Shown here: positions 27,584 to 37,133 of the stretch, piece after piece
How positions within the stretch are numbered: the first letter of the stretch is position 1
Layout of the letters: the number at the start of each line of letters is the position of its first letter
Source: Mycoplasmatota bacterium
GTDB taxonomy: Bacteria; Bacillota_I; Bacilli_A; Acholeplasmatales; Acholeplasmataceae
Assembly: GCA_018622495.1 (NCBI GenBank)
Contig: CP076021.1
Span: forward strand, 1,178,001-1,242,000
Length of the DNA: 64,000 nt
Direction of reading: 5' to 3'
The notes under the pieces: generated by a model
What the model was told of the DNA's origin: nothing
The model's input: the letters and a program-made list of their open reading frames with translations, nothing else
Database searches by the model: none
Program-made: the position numbers and the translations under genes

Positions 27584-28909
27584 TTATGCCTCCTTATCAA
27601 TGACTTTAGCAACCATTTTACCATCTTTTAAAGTTACTTTAATCACATCGTCTTTTGCAATATCTTTTATTGAAGAGATTACATGTTCATTTTTTTCAAT
27701 ATATGCAAATCCTTTATCCATATAAGTTAAAGGATTTAATCCTTTTAACGCACTTTGATATATACGATATGCGTGTGTCTTATTAGACATCACATAATGG
27801 ATTTGTTGATTTAATAATGCATGTTGCTGATTAAGTCTATCTTTTAATATATGCATAAGATCCATAGGAGAACGCATATATTGAACATCATGACTTATTT
27901 GTGTTTTTTTTTCATTTAATTGTAATAAATAGTTTCTATTTAAATTACGATTAAGTCCTATTAACTCTTTTCTAGATTGTTCAACCTGATAGACTGGTGA
28001 TAAGACATCTAATCGTTGATCAATATGAACTAATAGCGTTTTATATTGATCAATAAATCGATGTATCGATTTATTAAGAGACGTTTTTTGATTTTTAATC
28101 AATTCAAGTAAATCAACTGTATTAGGTGTTGCAAGTTACGCGGCTGCAGTTGGTGTAGGCGCTCTTAAGTCAGAAACAAAATCACATATCGTAAAGTCAG
28201 TTTCATGACCAATGGCTGTAATGACTGGAATCTTTGATTCAAAAACTGCCATAATAGCTGGAAGTTCATTAAAACCCCATAAGTCTTCAATTGATCCCCC
28301 ACCACGTCCAACAATTAAAACATCAACTTCATTTCTTTGATTTGCTAATATAATTTGATCTCTAATTGAAGTTGCAGAATCCGGTCCCTGTACTAATGCA
28401 GGATATAAATATATTTCAGTTAAAAGATATCTTCTTTGAACTGTATTTCTAATATCTTCTATCACAGCACCAGTTGATGAAGTAACAACACCGATGCGTT
28501 TAGGAAATTTAGGAATTTCTTTTTTATGACTTTGTTCAAAATATCCTTTTGATTGTAAATCTTTTTTTAAGGCTTCATACTTTAAATATAATTCACCAAT
28601 ACCATCAAGTTTCATTTCTTTAACCTGGATACTATATGAACCACCAGCTTCATAGATGCTCATTCGACCATTTAATAAAACATGATCACCATTTTTTGGC
28701 ATAAATTGCACTTGTTTAACATAACTTGAAAACATAATACAACTTACTTGTGCAGATTCATCTTTAAGTGTGAAATAAAAATGACCGCGACTATGGTGTT
28801 TAAAGTTAGAAATTTCACCCTTTATATAAATAGAAACAAGGTGTTTATCACCTTCTATTTTTGCTTTTAAATATTTAGTAATTGCAGTGACTGTTAAATA
28901 ATTTTCCAC
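27584..28909 (-). pseudogene. xseA: Exodeoxyribonuclease VII large subunit, interrupted by an in-frame TAA
   Basis: The full frame would give about 441 residues. The N-terminal part has the OB domain (LTVTAITKYLKAKIE...GHFYFTLKD) and the catalytic region with RIGVVTSSTGAVIEDI, VGRGGGSIEDLW and GHETDFTICDFV. Immediately after APTPTAAA a TAA (28136-28138) replaces the Glu that nearly all XseA proteins have there, and reading resumes in the same frame as LATPNTVDLLELI through the coiled-coil C-terminus. I favour GTG 28909 as start (AAGGG nine bases upstream); TTG 28918 is the alternative. Since the frame is otherwise clean, the mutation is recent or a sequence error. Confidence 0.88.
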
Positions 28910-28914
28910 CCAAA

Positions 28915-29304
28915 TCAATCCCTTATAGCATGTGCAATATTATCTAAGAGTTTATTTGAAAATTTTCTTTGTTTTTCATCATCTAGTGTCGTGAACTCTT
29001 TTGTGATTTCTACTGCTTCATTTAAAATAATTTCTACTGGTGTTTTAGTATACATTAATTCATAAGTTGCAAATCTGATAATAGCACGATCAACATACGA
29101 TAATCTATTTAATGAATAATTAAATAATTGGGATTCAATCACATCATCCAAATCACTTAAATGGGAAAGTATATCTTCAAATATTTTATAAGTTTCATCA
29201 TCTTCAATGAGACTTTCATATGTCTTATTAATTGCAAGATAAATTTCGTGTTGATAGAGATTAAAAATGATTGTTTCTCTTTGTTTTCTAGTTTCTTTTT
29301 TCAT
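28915..29304 (-). CDS. nusB: Transcription antitermination protein NusB
   Basis: A 129-residue all-helical RNA-binding protein starting MKKETRKQRETIIFNLYQHEI. Conserved NRLSYVDRAIIRFATYELMY and TPVEIILNEAVEITKEF follow, and the family ending FSNKLLDNIAH is present. It works with NusE, NusA and NusG in antitermination, mainly at rRNA operons. The start at 29304 is favoured over 29352 since CGAGG precedes it and the family begins there. It heads the repair and isoprenoid operon, and its stop overlaps the xseA start region. Confidence 0.92.
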   Translation of the reverse strand: MKKETRKQRETIIFNLYQHEIYLAINKTYESLIEDDETYKIFEDILSHLSDLDDVIESQLFNYSLNRLSYVDRAIIRFATYELMYTKTPVEIILNEAVEITKEFTTLDDEKQRKFSNKLLDNIAHAIRD

Positions 29305-29368
29305 AACATACCTCGTTAATATTTTAGCATAAAAACCAATGATTATAAACATAAAAGGAAATTCTTAT

Positions 29369-29395
29369 TTGCATGTTTTTAATGTATGTTATAAT
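29369..29395 (+). promoter_or_regulatory. Promoter region of the diguanylate cyclase gene
   Basis: TTGCAT (29369-29374) and an extended -10 TGT-TATAAT (29390-29395). The spacer is short (15 bp), so the extended -10 may matter more. A second TATAAT lies at 29401-29406. Confidence 0.5.
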
Positions 29396-29429
29396 TATAT
29401 TATAATTAGACTAAATAATGGGGTCACTT

Positions 29430-30998
29430 ATGAATAAAGAACTATTTAAAAAAGTCACGAGAATATATGTACTAAAAGTTTTTATTATATTGTTCGTTTT
29501 TTCTATGGTTTTTTTCTTTATGTTTTCATTAGTTTCACTTTATCGACAAAGATCAAATGAAATAGATACTATTTCAGCACGTGAAGATGTCATTGTCGAA
29601 GGTGCTTATGAAAGATTTTCAGATCACTTACAATTTGTTACAGATGATTTACTCATTTTGCGAAATGAATTTTTATATGACATAGACAATGCAAATCCAT
29701 TTGAAGATGTCGAAAGAGAGTGGCTTTCTTATTCTAATGAAAGAGATTTATATAATCAAATCAGATTTATCGATGATCAAGGTATGGAACAAATACGAGT
29801 TGATCGACATGGTGATGGATCATATGTTGTTGATAGTGAAGATCTGCAAGACAAAAGTAATCGGTACTATGTGATCGATACATTAGCTTTGCCTGATCAA
29901 TCTGTATACTATTCTGACTTTGATCTTAATAACGAAAATAACGTTATCATTGAACCTTATGAACTTCAATTTAGAGCATCAACACCTATTTATAAAGATG
30001 ATATTTTATATGGCATGCTTATTATTAATTATGATATTCAATATTTGTTAAATGAAATGCACTATTATGATGATATATCCAGTGGTAGTTTCTATGTTGT
30101 TGATGAAGATGGTTATTATATCTATAATAATGATCCATCAGTGCTCTATGGTTTTGACCTTACAGAACGTTCATCTTATTATTTTAATAATCTATGTGAA
30201 AATGCATGGCAACGTATTTTAGTGGATAAAAACACTCAATTTATTACTGATAAAGGTCTTTTTAACGTTTCTATCTTTGATTTCTCATCAATTTTAGATA
30301 CAAATGGTTTTAGTTACTATGGTAAAAGTGAAAATGTTTATTTTATTTCTATGGTCAGTCAAGAAGAAATACCTTATTTTATAGAAACATTTATCTTTTG
30401 GAATCTTTTGTTATTATCCATTACTAATAATTGGTATGTTATCATCTTTATTTTGTTTTTATCAACAATCGTTGCAATCTTTGTATACATTCGTCTTTAT
30501 TTAAACTTTGAAACAAAACAATTCGCATCTATTGACCAGTTAACAAATATATATAATAGGCGCATGGGTATTGAGCAATTAGAAAAACTTATAGAAGAGG
30601 ATAATATGTTATCCTTATGCTTCATTGATTTAAATGGTTTAAAATCAATTAATGATACATATGGCCATCAAGTAGGAGATGAATTTATCGTTGATGTGGT
30701 TAAGATTATTGATCAATATGTTAAATTCCCAGATTTCTTGTTTAGACTAGGTGGCGATGAGTTTCTTATCGTGAGTCACCAAAACGAAGATGCACTTAGA
30801 ATGCTTTGGACTAAAATTCAAAATGATTTTGACCAATTTAATAAACATAAAGCAAATCGCTATATATTATCTGCAAGTCATGGCATTATCTCATATGATA
30901 AAAACATGAAAGATGTTAATCAGTTTATTGCTGCAGCAGATCACAAAATGTATGAAGATAAAAATGCTTATTATAAAAATAGGGTCTTTAAAAAATAA
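29430..30998 (+). CDS. Membrane diguanylate cyclase with an extracellular sensor domain
   Basis: A 522-residue protein. It has an N-terminal transmembrane helix (about 15-38) and an extracytoplasmic region of about 280 residues with the pattern of a double-CACHE sensor (IRFIDDQGMEQIRVDR, STPIYKDDILYGMLIINYD, YVVDEDGYYIYN). A second helix (about 325-348) and a GGDEF domain follow. The active site reads RLGGDEF, and IDLNGLKSINDTYGH is intact, so it should make c-di-GMP. The inhibitory-site position reads KFPD instead of RxxD. Start ATG 29430 follows GGGGTC; 29418 is the alternative. The last five codons and the stop are supplied by the end of IS copy C. Confidence 0.9.
   Translation: MNKELFKKVTRIYVLKVFIILFVFSMVFFFMFSLVSLYRQRSNEIDTISAREDVIVEGAYERFSDHLQFVTDDLLILRNEFLYDIDNANPFEDVEREWLSYSNERDLYNQIRFIDDQGMEQIRVDRHGDGSYVVDSEDLQDKSNRYYVIDTLALPDQSVYYSDFDLNNENNVIIEPYELQFRASTPIYKDDILYGMLIINYDIQYLLNEMHYYDDISSGSFYVVDEDGYYIYNNDPSVLYGFDLTERSSYYFNNLCENAWQRILVDKNTQFITDKGLFNVSIFDFSSILDTNGFSYYGKSENVYFISMVSQEEIPYFIETFIFWNLLLLSITNNWYVIIFILFLSTIVAIFVYIRLYLNFETKQFASIDQLTNIYNRRMGIEQLEKLIEEDNMLSLCFIDLNGLKSINDTYGHQVGDEFIVDVVKIIDQYVKFPDFLFRLGGDEFLIVSHQNEDALRMLWTKIQNDFDQFNKHKANRYILSASHGIISYDKNMKDVNQFIAAADHKMYEDKNAYYKNRVFKK
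30974..30981. repeat. Target duplication, left, IS copy C
   Basis: TAAAAATA. The right copy GAAAAATA (32565-32572) differs by one base. Confidence 0.7.
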
Positions 30999-31074
30999 GG
31001 TGGTAAACACTAAATAGACCTTTCTAAAATTAGGTGGTCAATGTGACCTCTCTAAAATAAGGTGGTAGTTTAAA

Positions 31075-31097
31075 GGCACTCGTCGGAGTGCCTTTTT
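31075..31097 (+). terminator. IS-borne terminator serving the cyclase gene
   Basis: GGCACTC-GTCG-GAGTGCC plus TTTTT on the plus strand, 77 nt past the cyclase stop. It faces against the transposase gene. Confidence 0.75.
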
Positions 31098-31117
31098 ATC
31101 CGCCATAACTCTAGCAT

Positions 31118-32413
31118 TTATTTGTTTTTTATTGGAACGTCTTTATTAATCGAATACATAATCTTATTTCTAAGTCTATTAAATGATTGAATACCATTAG
31201 ATGTTTTAATGACAGTCTTAATTTTGTTGTTCACAGATTCAATGGGACCATTCGATATTCTTCGCTTGTCATAGACTAAAAATGAGTTCTTTATTTCATC
31301 TTTCCAATTAATCAGTGTCTTACCAAAAGATCTTAATCCAGCAAGTTTATGATTCCTAAATTGATAAACTAATTTGTTTAATTCATCATCACACGTATCA
31401 TAGGCGGCTGTTAAATTGAACTCTCTGTACCACTCTTTTAACATATAAGCTTCTTTTAAATCATCATTAATTGAAAGAAGGTAGTGAAGTATATCTGATT
31501 TGTGCCAATAAGCTTGCATCTTTCGGATGTGTATCTTTCCATCATAGATGTCTTCATAGTTCTTGAGGAAGAAGTAATGAAATTTCTTTAACATGTAATA
31601 ATACATATCATCATGAACTGGTGCACTTTTGTGTTGCTTGTATTTATTCATTGTATCAATTCTTATACGTTTGATGATTTCATTTAATGTCCTAATTAAA
31701 TGAAATGAATCAACTGCGATTTTTGCTTTTGGCATACATAAGTGAACGACTTCCTTATAGGAAGTCCACATATCCATCACCACGACTTCAACTTGATCTA
31801 ACTCACTTTTTGGTATTCTTGAGAAGTATTTAATGAGATAATGTTTATGTCTCGTAGGTAATAGGTCAATCATCTTTCTACCCTTAAAATCGAATAAAAC
31901 ACAGGCATATTTATAGGCGTGTGTTCTTGATATGAATACTTCATCTATATTGATGACTATTGGTAACTTTCGTCTTTTTGCTTCCACATAACGATCAAAT
32001 ATATTGATCACTGTTTGTATGGATACATAGTAATGTATGGCTGCTGATGTGAATGTGTGATTATAATCTTTTAAATAATTTAATATGGATGTCTTTGTAT
32101 ATAGGCTTATATTTTCATATATATCTGATATGGGGTTATGCTCATAGAAAATCTTATGACATTGCTTACATTGATATTTTCTATGGTGAAATCTAATGAT
32201 GCTTTTTTGATGTGTAGATATCGAGTGTATGATTTTCTTATACTGATAACTATGAAACTTAATATGCATGTTGTGACATACTGGACAAATTATTTCCTGT
32301 TTGTGAAATCTAAGTTCAATGATTAAGGTACCTTTATCAAGTCTCGTTTCTAATAATTGAATCTTGTCTCTAAATCGTTCTAAGTGTAAAATATTTATGG
32401 TATCATATGTCAT
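31118..32413 (-). CDS. ISL3-type transposase, intact (copy C)
   Basis: A 431-residue protein. The N-terminal zinc-ribbon pairs are CPVCHNMH and CKQCHKIF. A helix-turn-helix segment lies around residues 105-150. The DDE catalytic domain has INIDEVFISR, VVVMDMW, VDSFHLIRTLNEI and SNGPIESVNNK. AGGAGG precedes the ATG at 32413. Compared with copies A and B, the first 100 residues differ much more than the rest, and one block in the middle is identical even at DNA level. This copy looks able to move and perhaps to act on related ends. Confidence 0.92.
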   Translation of the reverse strand: MTYDTINILHLERFRDKIQLLETRLDKGTLIIELRFHKQEIICPVCHNMHIKFHSYQYKKIIHSISTHQKSIIRFHHRKYQCKQCHKIFYEHNPISDIYENISLYTKTSILNYLKDYNHTFTSAAIHYYVSIQTVINIFDRYVEAKRRKLPIVINIDEVFISRTHAYKYACVLFDFKGRKMIDLLPTRHKHYLIKYFSRIPKSELDQVEVVVMDMWTSYKEVVHLCMPKAKIAVDSFHLIRTLNEIIKRIRIDTMNKYKQHKSAPVHDDMYYYMLKKFHYFFLKNYEDIYDGKIHIRKMQAYWHKSDILHYLLSINDDLKEAYMLKEWYREFNLTAAYDTCDDELNKLVYQFRNHKLAGLRSFGKTLINWKDEIKNSFLVYDKRRISNGPIESVNNKIKTVIKTSNGIQSFNRLRNKIMYSINKDVPIKNK

Positions 32414-32564
32414 GAAGTCCTCCTTATCTTAAGTTATGGCTGATAACTTTATTATAAATGAGGACTTCCTTTTTTATATACAAAAATAGACCTATCAAAA
32501 ATTAAGTGGTCTACCACCTCATAATTGAAAGCCTATTAACTACCACCTAATATTTTATACATCT

Positions 32565-32572
32565 GAAAAATA
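32565..32572. repeat. Target duplication, right, IS copy C
   Basis: GAAAAATA, 7 of 8 identical to 30974-30981, directly before the IS1182-type end at 32574. Confidence 0.7.
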
Positions 32573-32573
32573 A

Positions 32574-34294
32574 GGGACTGTAAAGAAATGAAGTTATAAC
32601 TACTTCATGGACCTATCGGTCCTTTTTCTTTTATCTAATGTGGATAAATATAAAAAAACACCTGTTTTTAGGCATATTCAAAAAAGATTTCTATAAATCT
32701 TATGCTTTTTTGTGGATATCTAATGTGTAATTCTATACCTTTTATTGTGATATTTTGATAGATTATACCCTATGGCTACCAAAAATAACTCTAATCTTAC
32801 ATTTTGAGTATGTCGTCTTCTAAATCTTCTAAATCCAAATGCAGTTTTAAGTACACCAAATGCACCTTCAACTTGTATCGATCTTTGCATGCGAAGTTCT
32901 ATACCTAATGGTGATGATAGATTTTTAATAACTTCTTTTTGATAACCTATATTTTCTTCGTTTATCTCTTTACGTTTACCGCTTGGTAGAAGATAGACAT
33001 CGTTGCCCCTATTATTTTTATAAAGGTATTTAAGTCTATCACCATTGGTACCCACATAATCATCACCATTTTTTATAAGTTTATGCGTGAAATATGGATC
33101 ATTGATACGTTTCTTGTCATGCGTATCTTTACTATACATCCCATATTTTTGATAAAGTTTCATATCATTAAACTTCAAATACCGATAATTCATTAGCCCA
33201 CCATATCCAGCATCTGCTACTGGATAGGTTGGATAATAACCATATCTATCTTTATATCCTTCTAAAAAGGGTATCAGTGTTTTATAATCACTGCGTTCAC
33301 TAAATATATCAAGATGACATATATATTCATCGATACACCGATTTGAATGTTATAGCCTGGTTTTAATTGACTATTTCTCATATGATCTTCTTTCATATGC
33401 ATAAATGTAGCGTCTACATCTGTTTTTGCATATGAGTTTCTATCATTACCCATAATCTTTAAGTCTTTGGTGTATTGTTTTAATTTCTCTATATACGTAT
33501 CAATGTGTTCATGATCTCTTTGTAATGCTGTTTTTCGTCTTCCTTTACCATAAACAAATTTAATTGAATGTTTATGAATCTCTTTTTCTAAAAATCTCTT
33601 GATACGTTCTAAATATGATAGCTCATAGCTTTCATCAATTGGAAAGTAGATGCCTTCTAATTGATAACGATCATTAAGTGTTTTAAGCGTTTTTGTTATT
33701 TTCTTATATAGTTTATCTCTAAACTTGAGGATTGATTTTTTCCATACAAATGTATATTTGTTCGCACTTGATTCTATTTTTGTTCCATCAATATATATGA
33801 TATCAGTATTGATGTTTTCTTTGTCAACAAGATATTTTGAAAGTTCATAGAAGATGTCTTTGATACCTTCAACTAAATGTCTGTCGATGAAATCTTTAAT
33901 CGCTTGATGACTTGGTTTAAGTTCATCTGTTAGCCACATGATTCTAATATCATGTCTTGCAGCTTTTTCCATCGCTCTTAAACTTTGAATTTTTTCCATC
34001 GACAAAACAATATCAATTTTAACATGTTGACTTTATGATATCCGATTCTTCCTCTTGGATCTTTTTCGGTTTTTAAGTATTTCCCTACCTCCAATTTTGA
34101 AAATACTTCGTCAAATGTTCTCACTTCACTATCAAAAGGTATTAAAATGTCTAAAGATAGTGGTAATTTTAATTGTTTTGCGTTAAAATAATTATGTGTT
34201 AATTGAGTGCTTTTCATACTTCAATTATACCAAAAAACTGGGTCTCTAACGAGATCCAGTTTTTGTTTATGGGCTTTTATTTATTTACAGACCC
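32574..34294 (-). mobile_element. Decayed IS1182-type element
   Basis: Bounded by imperfect inverted repeats: GGGACTGTAAAGAAATGAAG from the left and GGGTCTGTAAATAAATAAAA from the right. Inside are a broken transposase, a hairpin GGACC-TATC-GGTCC with a T-rich tail near the left end, and a long hairpin (AAACTGG...CCAGTTT) at about 34235-34266 upstream of the transposase. The stretch 32414-32719 is therefore fully IS sequence: the 5' end of copy C, then the left end of this element. No clear target duplication is seen. Confidence 0.75.
32720..34217 (-). pseudogene. IS1182-type transposase with two frameshifts
   Basis: Three overlapping pieces in sequence make one transposase. The N-terminal piece (34217 to about 34005) has LPLSLDILIPFDSEVRTF. 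The middle piece (34005 to about 33330) has [18 protein letters not shown] and [23 protein letters not shown]. The C-terminal piece has YPVADAGYGGLMNYRY and the final Glu region in MQRSIQVEGAFGVLK. The breaks are consistent with one-base deletions near 34000 (TGTCGATGGAA) and near 33331 (GTATCGATGAA). The N-terminal '[17 protein letters not shown]' arrangement and the DGTKIE/ADAGYG order identify the IS1182 group. Confidence 0.82.
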
Positions 34295-34307
34295 TTTTCT
34301 TTTTTTA

Positions 34308-35486
34308 TTATACAGTTTTTCTCTTTTTCTTAATGACTGAATAAATTGTTGTACCTAATACAATTGAAACACCTAAAGCAATCGCAATAATTGTCGTTGT
34401 ACCTATACCTTCTTCATCGTATCCTTTATTTGCAAGAATTTGTTGCCATGAATCATCTATTTCTAATTTTAAGTCTTCATTATATCGATACACTTGATCA
34501 TTTTCATTAATTTTAACATCAAATGATGCTTCATATGCATCATAGCCATCTAATAATAATGCATCAATGACATCTTGTCTTGGAGAAGTATATGCAACCC
34601 AATCAGTATTTTGTAATGATGAGTCATAACTCATCATAAAATTAATAAATTCATATGCATAATCACTTTGTGCACCTTTTGGCATTACAAAACCATCTAC
34701 CCATACATTAGTACCTTCTTCTGGTACATAAAAACTTAAGTTTTCATTTTCCATCATTAAGAAATTTGCATCTCCGGAGAAACTAACTGCTAAGTTATAT
34801 CTAGCAGGATCTAACATAGCATCAAAGATATCATCTGTAATTACATAAGTATTTTCTGTTAATGCATTATCTAACCATTGATATGAAAGATCTAATTCAG
34901 TATCTGATGGATTGTTAATATCTGCTGTATTAGTTGCAAACATTGCACTCATAAATGCATCTCTTGAACTGTTGTAGAATGCAACTTCATATGTATCAGA
35001 TAAGTTTAAAACATCCCATCCAGTTAAATCATTTTCATCAACAACTGTTGTATCATATAAAATACCAACATTCCCCCAAAAATAAGGGACTGCATAAGAT
35101 AACAAGTCAAATCCATCATTACCTTCAGCTAATGTGTTTAAAACTGATGTAAGTCCAGTTGCTAAATCTACATCTTTATCAAAAGCCTCGATTTTTGACC
35201 AATCAATTGGATCAATTAGATCTTCTTCTGCTAATTGCTCAATTGCATAATCACTTGGAATCACTAAATCATATTGATTACCTGCTTTAATTTGCGTAAT
35301 AGCAACTTCATTTGAATCAAATGCAATTTGCTTAACTTTGATACCACTTTCTTCTTCAAAAGCTTCGACTAGAGCATCATCAATATACTCTCCCCAATTA
35401 TATAAGCTAAGTGTTGGTCCACTTGAACAACTTGTTAAAAATACGATAGTTAAAACTAAAGTCATTGTTATTAAATATTTTTTCAT
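34308..35486 (-). CDS. potD: Polyamine ABC transporter substrate-binding protein, doubly anchored
   Basis: A 392-residue spermidine/putrescine-binding protein. The N-terminus has a lipoprotein signal (TMTLVLTIVFLTSCSSG, lipidated Cys near residue 20) followed by LSLYNWGEYIDDALVEAFEEESGIKV, the PotD hallmark. DLVIPSDYAIEQL and WVDGFVMPKGAQ are also present. Unusually, a transmembrane helix (TTTIIAIALGVSIVLGTTIY) and a basic tail KKKRK follow at the C-terminus. Last gene of potABCD, overlapping potC as ATGA. Confidence 0.9.
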   Translation of the reverse strand: MKKYLITMTLVLTIVFLTSCSSGPTLSLYNWGEYIDDALVEAFEEESGIKVKQIAFDSNEVAITQIKAGNQYDLVIPSDYAIEQLAEEDLIDPIDWSKIEAFDKDVDLATGLTSVLNTLAEGNDGFDLLSYAVPYFWGNVGILYDTTVVDENDLTGWDVLNLSDTYEVAFYNSSRDAFMSAMFATNTADINNPSDTELDLSYQWLDNALTENTYVITDDIFDAMLDPARYNLAVSFSGDANFLMMENENLSFYVPEEGTNVWVDGFVMPKGAQSDYAYEFINFMMSYDSSLQNTDWVAYTSPRQDVIDALLLDGYDAYEASFDVKINENDQVYRYNEDLKLEIDDSWQQILANKGYDEEGIGTTTIIAIALGVSIVLGTTIYSVIKKKRKTV

Positions 35487-36298
35487 TCTAATTCTCCTAA
35501 TTTGTTATTCTTTGTTTTGAAATAATCATATAAAATTTTAGAGCCAACTAAAACTAATATAATGGTTGATAATGCGTTAATCATTGGTTTTGGACTTAAT
35601 TTATTTGTATATAGGTATATAGAAATATTCATATCTCCACTAGAACCTGCAACGAAATAAGAAATAATAAAGTCATCAAATGACATAGTAAATGCTAATG
35701 CTGCGCCTGCAATGATTGCTACTTTAATTTGAGGTAATATAACTTTAATTAAAGTCACAAATGGTGATGCACCTAAATCATATGCAGCATCTGCAATATT
35801 TGGATCTAAACTCTTCACCTTTGGATAAACAGTAATTAAGACATAAGGTGTACTAAAAGCGATATGTGCAAGTAACATTGTGTTATAGGATGGTGCGATT
35901 TGCATCGCTCCAAATAACACTAATAATGATACTGCAATAATAATGTCAGGACTAACAATAGGTATATTATTTACAGCCATGGCAGTATCTCTAAATCCTT
36001 TTTTTGCTTTTGCTAAAGATATCGCAGCTAGTGTTCCAAAAACAGTGGATATTAATGTTGATAAAATCGCAATCCAAATAGTCATAAAGACGATTGATTC
36101 ACTTGGATTTGTATAATTAAATAATTGATTATCTGTAAATAATTCTACATATCTATTTAATGTAAAACCAGACCATCTGGTCAATGAATCATCTTGATTA
36201 AAAGAAAATACAGCAATACTTATAATTGGTGCATAAATAAAGACCATGACTAATATAAGGAATAGTGTTTTACCAAAATTACTTTGCTTCGCTTTCAT
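35483..36298 (-). CDS. potC: Polyamine ABC transporter permease PotC
   Basis: A 271-residue inner-membrane permease with about six helices. It contains the EAA-loop motif DAAYDLGASPFVTLIKVILPQIKVAIIAGAALAF, which contacts the ATPase. FTLNRYVELFTDNQLF at the N-terminal periplasmic side is typical of PotC. AAGGGGG precedes the ATG. It overlaps potB by 20 nt and potD by 4 nt. Confidence 0.93.
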   Translation of the reverse strand: MKAKQSNFGKTLFLILVMVFIYAPIISIAVFSFNQDDSLTRWSGFTLNRYVELFTDNQLFNYTNPSESIVFMTIWIAILSTLISTVFGTLAAISLAKAKKGFRDTAMAVNNIPIVSPDIIIAVSLLVLFGAMQIAPSYNTMLLAHIAFSTPYVLITVYPKVKSLDPNIADAAYDLGASPFVTLIKVILPQIKVAIIAGAALAFTMSFDDFIISYFVAGSSGDMNISIYLYTNKLSPKPMINALSTIILVLVGSKILYDYFKTKNNKLGELE

Positions 36299-37133
36299 TT
36301 TGATTAACCCCCTTATACTTATCTAATTTTTTAATATAGAAAACAATACCTAAGATGATTAAAGATAAAACGATTGCTACTGCTGAAGCATAACTTACCT
36401 TACCACTAAGGATGACTGTTTTTTCAATAAGTGTCCCTATCATATATATATTTTGGCTTGGTGCTAAATATTGAGGAACAATAATAGTTGTTGCTGATGG
36501 TAAAAATACCATAAGAATACCTGATACAACACCAGAGAGTGATAAAGGCAATGTAACTCTCCAAAAAGTTTGAAATTTATTTGCACCAAGGTCTGCTGAA
36601 GATTGTTCTAAATTCTTATCTATTTTCACTAAAATAGCATAAATTGGTAGTACCATAAAAGGCAAATAAACATAAATTAAACCTATAACAATACCTAATG
36701 GTGTATCAATTAAAAATGGAAAAAACATTCTAAAGATTTGTTCTAATGCTCTTACTCTTAGTAATGTATTAATCCACATTGGTGCATTAATTAAAATAAG
36801 CAATGTTGCAGCTGTTCTTGTTCTCATTCTTGTTAGAAAATATGCAAGTGGATATCCTATAAGAAGTGATCCTAGCGTAGTTGCAAGCGCAATCCATAAG
36901 CTATTGGTCATTGATCTTATAAATGCAGTTTCAGAAAAGAATCGTTGATAATGTTCTAATGAGAAACTAAAAGGAAATATTCCACTTTGATTACTATCTG
37001 ATTGAAAAGATGATAAAACTAATAATAATATTGGGATAACAACTAAGATCATTAAAATCAAATAATAAGGCATACCTAAGTATTGATCAAACTTTAGCTT
37101 AGATTTTTGTTTGCCCTTTAGATTTTGTTGCAT
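36279..37133 (-). CDS. potB: Polyamine ABC transporter permease PotB
   Basis: A 284-residue permease with about six helices and the EAA motif QSSADLGANKFQTFWRVTLPLSLSGVVSG. LTRMRTRTAATLLILINAPMWINTLLR is characteristic of PotB. I use ATG 37133, which overlaps the potA stop as TAATG and has GGAG at 8-nt spacing. ATG 37139 would leave only 2 nt to the GGAG. Confidence 0.92.
   Translation of the reverse strand: MQQNLKGKQKSKLKFDQYLGMPYYLILMILVVIPILLLVLSSFQSDSNQSGIFPFSFSLEHYQRFFSETAFIRSMTNSLWIALATTLGSLLIGYPLAYFLTRMRTRTAATLLILINAPMWINTLLRVRALEQIFRMFFPFLIDTPLGIVIGLIYVYLPFMVLPIYAILVKIDKNLEQSSADLGANKFQTFWRVTLPLSLSGVVSGILMVFLPSATTIIVPQYLAPSQNIYMIGTLIEKTVILSGKVSYASAVAIVLSLIILGIVFYIKKLDKYKGVNQNESEAK

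Larger units (their letters stand above)
30982..32564 (-). mobile_element. ISL3-type insertion sequence, copy C, diverged subtype (1583 bp)
   Basis: Same layout as copies A and B, with an intact transposase on the minus strand. The terminal sequences AGATGTATAAAATATT and GGGTCTTTAAAAAATA match the other copies, but the iterated motif is AGGTGGT/ACCACCT (30998, 31032, 31060; 32513, 32542, plus AAGTGGT at 32504) instead of GTATGGT. The antisense-facing terminator GGCACTC-GTCG-GAGTGCC-TTTTT is at 31075-31097. It is inserted at the 3' end of the cyclase gene, next to the left end of an older IS1182-type element. Confidence 0.88.

Noticed and set aside
20171-34300. The clustering of IS elements as a prophage or genomic island.
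   Set aside because: No integrase, phage structural gene or att-like tRNA repeat is present, and conserved housekeeping genes run between the elements.
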